Shown here in pieces: positions 55,885 through 64,000 of a DNA stretch of 64,000 nucleotides (positions are counted from its first letter, which is position 1; the number at the start of each line of letters is the position of its first letter). The DNA is taken from positions 372,001 to 436,000 of the forward strand of contig MOWL01000090.1 in assembly GCA_002110485.1 (NCBI GenBank), in the 5' to 3' direction. The notes under the pieces are model-generated. The model was not told where the DNA came from. It ran no database searches and saw only the letters and a program-made list of their open reading frames with translations. Made by a program: the position numbers and the translations under genes. The stretch is from Emergomyces orientalis (Eukaryota > Ascomycota > Eurotiomycetes > Onygenales > Ajellomycetaceae).

Positions 55885-57385
55885 TTGATCATGAGTAGGA
55901 GAATGTACTAGTTTATATATAGCGCCATTTTGCTTTTCTATCCCTGTTATTGAGACCTTGGCCCCCCCCCACTCCTCCGTTTTTGGTTGGGTTTCGTGCT
56001 TTGGCATTGTTAAAAGATTGTTTATATTATTCCAGGGAAATTAATTATTTTATACATGATTGATTTCATTGATATTATTCTAAATAAAGTTTTTTATCTT
56101 TAATTCTTAGGATCAAAGTTAAAAGGGATGTAGCAATGAATATGCTTCAATTCTTCAACAGCTATCATGTATCATTCATTTACAACGTGAGAGTTAAGCC
56201 AAGAGTTAGTTTCAAATGGGGAAGTTGATTTATTTGGTGATGACGGCAATGGGGGCATGAAATAAAAAGCACTGATTAACGCTATTCACTCATTCATTCG
56301 TTCATATCATTTGCTGTATATGTTAACCCGAGAAAAATAATAATTGAAATAGTAATAAAATAATAACTTTTCTTCATTTATTTTGTGTATTGCTCCGGGT
56401 AGTAATTGTAGACAGTGGGGTAGGGAATTTGAGGGGGAGAACGGGGTGGTTTGGTTGGCGATGTTTAGAAACAGGGGCATACACACGTGTTAAAATAAGT
56501 AAATTGGGATTTGTAGAGGGGGAAATGACAAAAAAAAAAGGTGTTGTAGGAAAGAGAGAAAACAAGCAAAATTTGAAAGTTGTCCCCAACCCAAAAAGTA
56601 AACAAGCCAAGGGGGAAACAGGAGTAAGAAAGCAACACAGGAAACGGATGGGAAAATGGAAATGAAAAGGAGGCGGGAAGGGAAAGGGGGAAGGGGGAAA
56701 ATCGCACGACACCCGCAGCCCTCTTCGGCAACGTTTTCATCGGGTCAGATTTACGAAAATTTAAGGGGCAAAGATGGAAAATTTCGATTGGCGGCTGTAT
56801 TTGATATGTGAACCTATCAAACAGACACGTCCACACAGCTACGCCTTTTTAGTAGAAAAATAGGCTAGCAAAGATAAAATAAATTAAATAGGAGAGCCGT
56901 AAAAAACAAACATTGGGGAGAAAATCTGATGGAGATACGCCGGTGTATTGAACATGCTGGGTTAAGGTAGTGTAGAGTGTGCAAGAGGGGAAGAGAAGGA
57001 AGAGAAGAAAGCTTGATAATGTGCTGTCCGATGGAGGAAAAAGTGAAATCAGCTAGTTATATATCGGGGAGTACATGACGGTGAATCTTGTATATCGTGG
57101 AGTAGTTCGTCGCAGAAACTTTAAAACAACGGGGAGGGAAAATCGGAAGTTTGTGCTCGAGGATGGAAGAAAATTGGATAGGGTAGGGATGAACCACCAT
57201 TCATTAATAACAATGGGCGGGTGTGAAGCTCACTGGGTTCTTGAAGCGCAATAATCTCGTCCCAGCATTGGTGACATCAAGGAACTTGTTCAGAAAAGAA
57301 AGTCGTTTTAAAAAGACAATTCTGAACACCTCTTATCACTGCTGCCGAGGACAGTTGAAGAGGCATCGACATGCAGAAAACAGAT
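55885..57385. other. Convergent 3' intergenic region
   Basis: 1.5 kb between the amidase (+) and importin alpha (-) genes. AT-rich, including a purine-rich plus strand from about 56490 to 56700. No gene recognised; the minus frames at 56374-56836 are low-complexity Phe/Pro/Ser reads of that tract. Confidence 0.55.
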
Positions 57386-59408
57386 TTACATATCCATACT
57401 ATCTCCACCGTTGGCGAAGTTGAAGGATCCGGTTGGTTGCTGGCCGGTACCCAAGGTGAAGCCTGCCTGAGTCTGTTGGGGTGCAAGTTCATCAATATCG
57501 GCACCAGCTTCCTCTTCATCAGAGAAGTACCGTTCAATAATGTTGTAAGCTTTCATATAGATTTCCTCATTGGCATTGTTCTGGCAGTCGTGGATCTTTT
57601 CCATGCCGCCTGCCTCTTCAATAAAGAGGGCATAGCGATTCAGGCTGGGTTCACCCATCTGGGCGGCTTCCTTGTCCATCTCCCCGACCTTCAAAATGTT
57701 CTCCAGGCCGTCGAGAGCAACTTGAATGATTTTGTTATCCGGGCATGCGAGCAGGTCGCAGAGTGGCTTAATGCATCCTTGAGATACGAGGTAACGTATT
57801 TGCTCTGGCTTCTGAAGGCCTCCGGATGTAGCATTTGAGATGGCCCAGCAGGCCTCTTTTCGGGTCTTGAAATCTCCGTTCGACAAAAGGTTGATCAGCG
57901 GAGGTATGATGTTAGCATCAATAACAGCCTGGATTTGAGTGGAGTTGCCAGCTGTAATGTTGGAGATGGTCCAGCACGCCTCCTTCCGGATGCCGTCTTT
58001 TGTGGAGCTCAGCAGAGAAAGAAGGGCAGGAAGAGCGCCACAGTTGATGATCACTTGGGTCTGGACGTCATCACCGGTGACGATGTTGCCGACAGACCGA
58101 AGCGCTGGAGTCTGGACCGATGTGGAGGCATGCATCAGCAGTTCTACCAACCGACGAGGAATTCCGGCTTCAATTACAGCCTGGATTTTGTCATTTGATC
58201 CGTCCGAAAGATAGGAAATAGCCCAGCAGGCGTCGATCAAGACCTCGTCATCAAGCATATATACCAATTTGGCGAGAATAGGGAGAGCGGGAAGGATCTG
58301 TAATGCAAAAAATTAGTAAGTGAATGGCAAGTAAGCGGTAGACCAGAGAAGGGTAAAAACATACCGTTAGCCAGTCAGGCTGAGGAGTTTTTCCACGGCA
58401 GAAATTGCTCAGCGTCCATGTTGCGTTTCGGAGCATGCTGAGTTTGCGACCATCACCAATCAGGGCAAGGAGAGGACGGAGAGCTCCTGCGCCAAGGACG
58501 AAATCACGACATTGAGGGCTATCACCAGCAATGTTACCCAACGCCCAAACAGCCTGTTCCCGCACATCGGGCTCATGACTGCTCAAAAGTTCAACGAAAA
58601 TAGGAACAGCACCAGCTTCGATGACGACTTGGGTTTGCTGGGCGGATCCGGAAGCAATGTTGGTCAACGCCCAAGCAGCCTCAAACTGGACCAGGGTATG
58701 AGGTGAACGGAGGAATTCGACGAAACGGCTGACGACTCCGGTTTCAATAACGCGCTCGATGGGAGGATTCCGTTCCTTAGAAAGGAGTTTTCTGAACTTG
58801 GTAGTAGCTTGAATCTGCAAATCGATTTGGTCGGAGAAAACACCCTTTACCATCTCCGGGAGCTCGACATTCAGCTGTAGACAGGTTATCAGCAGGTCAT
58901 TCCTACTACAAAATATAAAAATATTCCCTAAACGGTCATCTTTTAAGAGTAGAGTTGTCCATTCAAGTGCCCAAGTTCCATCTCAGCACTGTTGATTCAC
59001 AGCACAGACCATAAAATAGCTGCCTAAGCGCTAGATGATCCTTGCTGTGCGTCAAGGCCAGATAGCTAGCTTCCAAGGGGCGTGGAACGAATAAACTACA
59101 GATTGAGAGAAAAGAGACCCAAACTAAGCACCAAAAATGAAAGCAAGTATAAGTCATGTACATACCTCACTCTCAATGGTTCCACTCTCCTCATCGCTAT
59201 CTTCAGCACCGAGCACAGAGTCTCCACCTACACCGATACCTCCATCGCGGGTCTGGATACCTCTTCGCTTTGCGAGGTTCTCTTCGCGCTTCTGCTTGCG
59301 AATCTCGACCTGCTGCTCCTCACGGCGGCGACGGAGCTCATCTGGCTTGAAGGAACTCTTCGCTTTAAACTGGGTGCGACGGTGTTCTGGGATGTACCGC
59401 TCCGCCAT
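57386..59408 (-). CDS. SRP1: Importin alpha (karyopherin alpha / SRP1)
   Basis: Minus-strand exons 59408-59166, 58874-58365 and 58297-57386 give 554 aa, the usual length. Importin alpha binds classical nuclear localisation signals and, through importin beta, carries cargo through nuclear pores. The N-terminal importin-beta-binding domain is intact (RYIPEHRRTQFKAKSSFKPD, then RRRREEQQVEIRKQKREEN). Armadillo repeats follow from about residue 85 to 500 with the NLS-groove Trp/Asn ladder visible (QFEAAWALTNIASG, REQAVWALGNIAGD, LRNATWTLSNFCRG, IDACWAISYLSDG, RKEACWTISNITAG, RKEACWAISNATSG). An acidic patch (SDEEEAGADIDE) and a Gly/Asn/Phe-rich tail end the protein. All introns are phase 0. Essential housekeeping gene, divergent from POT1. 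Confidence 0.97.
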
Positions 59409-60320
59409 GGTGATGGTAAGGGAGACAAGCAGCTACAGGGAGCGGGGGAGGGCAGAGAAAAGAAAGGTACAGCAAGACAGCGCAGAGAACAGGCCAGCAG
59501 CAGAGTGACTAGAAGCTGGAATGAACCCACGCACGAGTTAGACAGAGGAAGAGGTATGACGGAGACGACCGGAAGAAGGGGGAATATGTGGTAATTAAAA
59601 ATTCGATACTTGAGATGGGTTGGGGGATGTTTGGGGTGGAGAGAAAGAGAAAAGGAAAGATTGTGATGGTGAAGAGGGGCTTTTCTGTTTTGGGCGGTTG
59701 CTGAGCCAGTATGGATGACTAAGCAGGAACCTCACCTCAACTTCCGACGTCGCGACTCAGAAAAGGGATATCGAGAACTACATAGGTATTTGATAGGTAT
59801 ATATCTGGTCATGTAAAGGGGCGGGGCAGGAAACTGAAACTGTTTGTTCAGCTATCTGGGAATCCTACACCTTGCAGGTGATATATGGTGGTTTTACATC
59901 AGTTGCTCTCTGCATATATCCTCCCCTTTTCACTCCCAGGCGAATCAATCGCGCGTAGGGGCTATGGAGCGGACGCCCATATTTTGCGCATCCCGTCAAA
60001 AGAAGAATTGAATTGATTGAATATCAGGCCATTTCCCACAGGTAACACTTATTGTCCAATACTGCAAGTACTTCGATTCTGTGATATTATTGGTCTGCTC
60101 CACAACACTGGGCCTCCCCAGATACTGGAACAATGACCCTCTGATAAGCAATACACAACAGGTATCCCATCTTAGGACAGCTATATCAGCATTTCATATC
60201 TTATCGATTGCTTCGTTGCTGTCCTAATGCCGTCCTTTGGACGTGCAACCTTTTCTTCTAACACCCACCATTGACATTTTCCCCTGCTTTTCTTCGTTCG
60301 TGTGTGTGGCCCGTTCCATA
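59409..60320. promoter_or_regulatory. Shared divergent promoter region of importin alpha and POT1
   Basis: 912 bp separate the two start codons. The importin side (59420-59700) is purine-rich on the plus strand, meaning CT-rich in the direction of transcription, as expected for a fungal leader. No clear TATA box or known operator was identified. Confidence 0.5.
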
Positions 60321-62556
60321 ATGGCCCCCTCTATACCCCCAGGATTCGACGATATCGAAACTGCGCTATCCAAAAGGGATAGGGTCGTCAATGTCATTGC
60401 TGTGGTGGTGGACGCCCTTCCATCAAGATTATCCGGAGGATCTTCATATGTGTCCACTTTCACACTTAAAGATAATGACTTCAGCTCTGAGGCCTGGAAC
60501 GGCCTCAAAATCCGCTACTTTAACAATGACGAGTCATATCTACCGGCTCCTCAGCTCGGGGATGTTGTTCTCTTACGACAGATCAAGGTCTGTTTTTTGT
60601 TTCGAAATCCAATTGTGACTCAATTAGGTTTGCTAATAACCTACTCAGGTACGAACGTATCAAGGGGCCATCATTGGGCTTAGTAGCCAAGTGGATTGCA
60701 CACCTTGGATTATTTTCAGCAAAGGGCCCAGTTCCAAAAGTGTTCCACAAATAATAATGCGCCCCGGTACTCGAGACTTGACCCCTACCGAGAAATCATA
60801 CGCTCTTGCCCTGATGGGTGCAGATATTACCATATCTACCAACCACCAGACTTTGCAAGTCCAACAAGCCACATCTTCCGCTCTATCGCGCCCACCAGTA
60901 ACTAAACCAACTATCCCGCGGGGTAGGCCAAAGTTTTCCTTAATCAAGGACCTTTCCTGCGGTACATTTGTCGACCTTGTCGTTCAGGTAGTGAAAACTT
61001 TCTCTGAAGATTATCAAAGATTTCTCCTTTATGTGACCGACTATACCCAAAACAAGCAACTTTTTAATTATGCTTCAGAGGAAGATGGTCCTCGCGATGG
61101 CGACCAATACGGCTACACTTCACGCTCTAAGCGAGATTGGCTTGGTCCATACGGGCAGATGACCTTGCAAGTCACACTCTGGGAACCACATGCGTATTAT
61201 GCAAGACAAAATATTAAGGAAAACGAATTTGTTTTACTCCAAAATGTCAATATCAAAATGGGAAGAATGAGCGGTGTAATGGAGGGCAGCCTTCATACAG
61301 ATCGCCATTACCCCGAGAAAATCCAAGTGATACCAATCAATGACAATGATTCCGACGAGGATATAAAGAAGCTCGTGAAGCGGAAGCTTGAATACCTGAA
61401 GCGGATGAGAGCAGAGAATCCTGGGCTTCACGGCAATGATATCAACAAGCGGAACGCAGCCCAGAATGCTGAACAGCCACGAAATCTAACTAAGAGAGCG
61501 AGGAAGCGACTGGCAGAGCAAAAAAGAAAACAGCAAGAGAAAAACAAGCGGGGTGAAGATCAATCAGAAATTGCAACATCTTTCCAACCGAAGCGGGATC
61601 AACTAAACGATTACAGTACGTGTCCGGGTACCCTTCCCACTCTCTGTACATAAAATATAGAAAAGAAAAGACAAGACAAGACAAGACAAAAAAAAAGAAG
61701 AAGAAATAGAATGCTAAAAAAGAATGCTGACATTCAACCTCCAGTCCGCGCAAACGACCCTTCAGTGCCCTGCCGCTCAATATCCGACATTCTATCCAAC
61801 GAATCTCACACCAACATCTCCCCTGACGGAATCGAATACCGCCTCCCCTTCCAAAACCTTCGCTACAAAGCCTCTGTCCGCATCGTCGACTTCTTCCCTC
61901 CCAAATTAGAAGATTTTGCTGTACAGTACGATGTGGAGCGTGCCATGCTATCAGACACCGACGGTAGCGCATCTAGTAGTGACGAGAACGAAAGTGACCG
62001 CCGCAAGCTATGGGAATGGAGGTTCTGCCTCCTAGTCGAAGACGCAGGGCCAGGCACTCATTACAACCGCAATGGCCCGCGGGAGCGCATGAAGCTCTTT
62101 GTAAATAATAATGATGCGGTATTCTTACTCCGTCTGGATGCTGTGAAGTACGGTGTTCCTGTTTTCTCCTTGTACACGTTCATTACGCAAGAAATAAATG
62201 CAATTCGGTAATACTAATAGAATAACTATGAAAAACAAAACAGCCTCCGCAAGAACCCCGCTGTCCTCTCCGACCTCCGTGAAAAGCTATTCATTCTTTG
62301 GGGTGACTTAGAAGAGCGCAAGCGCGCCAATAGTGCCGCGACTTCCAACAACAACAACAACAACAGGAGCAGCGATCCCGATCCCTATCCCAATAAGCTA
62401 ATCGCCTCCGCTTCAACGAAGCCATTTATCTGTTGTATTAAAGAGTTTGGTGTGAAGACCTCACGCTCTCCAGGCGAGAAGACCTCAGCTAACGATGACG
62501 AGTGCGGGTTCGGGTGGGAGAGGCGGTTTTGTATGTTTGGAACCACGATTTTGTAA
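60321..62556 (+). CDS. POT1: POT1 telomere end-binding protein
   Basis: Exons 60321-60587, 60649-61615, 61745-62147 and 62244-62556 give 649 aa. Pot1 binds the single-stranded G-rich telomere overhang in shelterin and blocks end fusion and checkpoint signalling. The N-terminal Telo_bind OB fold (about 14-150) includes STFTLKDNDF, GDVVLLRQIK and VRTYQGAIIGLSSQ. A second OB fold (about 184-316) includes FSLIKDLSCGTFVDLVVQVV, LYVTDYTQNKQLFNY and GSLHTDRHYPEKIQVI. A basic linker (about 355-400) leads to the C-terminal region (412-649) with VRIVDFFPPKLEDFA and LRKNPAVLSDLREKLFILWG. The intron-2 acceptor was set at 61744 so that LNDY runs into IRANDPSVP, the conserved order. Exon 4 carries six consecutive AAC (Asn) codons at 62347-62364. 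Confidence 0.93.
62347..62364 (+). repeat. (AAC)6 microsatellite coding an Asn run in POT1
   Basis: Six consecutive AAC codons give Asn at about residues 581-586, in a low-complexity loop of the C-terminal domain. Confidence 0.9.
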
Positions 62557-63669
62557 TAAGTATATATATATATCCACATGTGGATATTTTTATTTGTTCG
62601 AGTTTTTAGATGCATTTAATGCTATGCTGATTTTGTTTTTTTCTGGTTTTATATTGCTTTATCTGATTTTATATTATTTAATTTAATTTTTGTGGGATGT
62701 GTTTACGTGCTTGCGCCGTTTTAGTGCTTGTGGCTTTCTAAAATAATGAGTTTGATAACGCTGGAGCTTCAGGGAGAATATATATGGCATCGCGGGAATA
62801 AAAGAGGTAATGGCACGGAAGATTGAAAAGGAGAGAAACATGGCAATTAAGCGCACACGTCATTTTTTTGATATAAATATATATTTTCCTCGCTCTTGTA
62901 CCTGCGTATTTTAACACCCGCCTTCGTCCTTGTTCTTACATGCAGCAACATATATGTACTTTATTATGATAAAAGACGAAGTAAACATGAGTGTAAAGGA
63001 TAACTGTAAATGACAGCAAATAGCTATAATAAAAGTAGACGAAGGAAAGTAGGTGGCAAGTGAACAACCTCGTCCCAAGCCATCCTACCCACCCTAGCTT
63101 TAAATTAAAAAGATCTTAGAAAAAGGGAAGGGAGTGAAAAAAGACTCCATAGATCCGGCCATCCAACCCACTCCATTTCCATTTCCATTTCCATTCCCAT
63201 TTAACCTCTCTCTCTCTCAAAAAAAAAGGCCCGACCCGTTTAATTTAAAAACCAACGAAAGTGGAAAGAAAAAAAAGAAGAAAAAAGGAAAAAAAAGGGA
63301 AACGAGAAATGGAGCGGAGGGAGAAAATCAGAGAGTTAAAACGCAGAATACGCAGTAATATATAACGGGGCATAATAGTATTAAAGCGAGCGGTTTTGCG
63401 TAAATCATGTAGAAGAGAGTGAACGCAGACGGGAAAGAATAAAGAGTGGCTATCTTCATCGCTTGCGAAAACCGTGGCTGTGTATATTGCGTGTGAGTTG
63501 GTTTGAGGCCTTTCAGCCGAAAGGATAGAGCGAAACGAGGCATAATTGGGGAGGGAGAAAGGCCTTCTAAATAGGATAGGTGACGGAGACCTCCCCTTCT
63601 GGATAGAGGAGAAGCTGCTTACTCCCTTTTCTCTCTTTGAAATTAATAAAGGCAAGAAACGAAAGTCAT
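62557..63669. other. Convergent 3' intergenic region with microsatellites
   Basis: 1.1 kb between POT1 (+) and the CCCH gene (-). It contains (CCATTT)n at about 63174-63203 and A-rich runs at 63221-63300. No gene recognised. Confidence 0.6.
62570..62587. terminator. 18-bp perfect palindrome just after the POT1 stop
   Basis: ATATCCACATGTGGATAT at 62570-62587, 13 bp beyond the POT1 stop codon and followed by AT-rich sequence. It can form a hairpin in the 3' UTR. A role in 3' processing is only a guess. Confidence 0.4.
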
Positions 63670-64000
63670 TTATACCTTCGTGACTTTCACGATCATAGTA
63701 TCAATTCCATGAGCGGCAGTGTCAAATCGACAATTCGAGCCCCAGTAGCAGTCTTTCTTGCCCACCTCACTCTGCGGACAGCGGTGGCCATATATACAGC
63801 CGGCGTCGTCGCACTCAGTGCCGAATCGACACGGAGTCATCCGCGCAACCGCGTGTAAGACGGTGCGTTCATTTTTCGACAATTTATGATCGTGAGTATG
63901 ATAGCAGCTTAAATTGGGGCAGTCGCCGAGCAAATAGTATAAGTTGCATAATTTTAGCTTTTTCACCCGGTTTAATTCATCCTTGGGGATGGTTTTGAAA
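63670..64000 (-). CDS. CCCH-type zinc-finger protein, C-terminal part
   Basis: The frame is open from the window edge (64000) down to the TAA at 63670-63672, so the 5' part lies outside. The visible 109 codons hold Cys/His clusters: KLCNLYYLLGDCPNLSCYHTH (C-x8-C-x4-C-x3-H), MTPCRFGTECDDAGCIYGHR (C-x5-C-x4-C-x3-H) and CYWGSNCRFDTAAHG (a C-x5-C-x6-H third cluster). Tandem CCCH fingers usually bind RNA. It resembles Eurotiomycete proteins annotated simply as CCCH zinc-finger proteins; the full architecture cannot be seen, and introns upstream cannot be judged. Confidence 0.8.
   Translation of the reverse strand, partial: FKTIPKDELNRVKKLKLCNLYYLLGDCPNLSCYHTHDHKLSKNERTVLHAVARMTPCRFGTECDDAGCIYGHRCPQSEVGKKDCYWGSNCRFDTAAHGIDTMIVKVTKV

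Noticed and set aside
56374..56836. Minus-strand frames rich in Phe, Pro and Ser
   Set aside because: They are the complement of a purine-rich low-complexity tract between convergent genes.

Overview
The window is nuclear DNA from a filamentous ascomycete, most probably order Onygenales (Ajellomycetaceae-like: Histoplasma, Blastomyces or Emmonsia relatives). This rests on recognisable Eurotiomycete-type orthologs, many short introns (about 50-130 nt, GT..AG, often with a CTAAC/CTGAC branch site), monocistronic genes on both strands, and AT-rich spacers with long T and A tracts. The genus is an inference.

Layout. 1-6 kb: an RTA1-family membrane protein and a decayed F-box-type gene. 6-22 kb, plus strand: a PalI/Rim9 pH-sensing protein, a HerA/FtsK-like P-loop ATPase, a TOK-type two-pore K+ channel, a large single-pass membrane protein of unknown function and a DUF3433 membrane protein. 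22-28 kb: a second RTA1-family gene (minus), a GNAT acetyltransferase and AIM11. 27.8-32.5 kb, minus strand: an RBM5/RBM10-like splicing factor and a Shaker-beta-like aldo-keto reductase. 32.5-36.9 kb: a gene-poor stretch. 36.9-47.4 kb, minus strand: SCO1, a 977-aa Pro/Gln-rich coiled-coil protein and a Yae1-domain protein. 47.9-55.9 kb: a Dal5-like MFS transporter and an amidase, divergently oriented around a 4.1-kb spacer. 57.4-62.6 kb: importin alpha and POT1, divergent from a shared 0.9-kb region. 63.7-64 kb: the C-terminal end of a CCCH zinc-finger protein that runs off the window.

Most genes are unlinked housekeeping functions: nuclear import, telomere capping, splicing, cytochrome oxidase copper delivery, Fe-S/ribosome maturation and pH sensing. 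Linked themes are weak. The transporter/amidase pair could serve nitrogen scavenging and has GATA-type motifs on both sides of its spacer. Membrane and ion-homeostasis genes are frequent (two RTA1, PalI, TOK, DUF3433, the single-pass protein). I found no secondary-metabolite cluster, intact transposon, rRNA, convincing tRNA or CRISPR. Exon boundaries were read by hand from reading frame, GT/AG signals and family conservation; they keep the frame throughout but are not transcript-verified.
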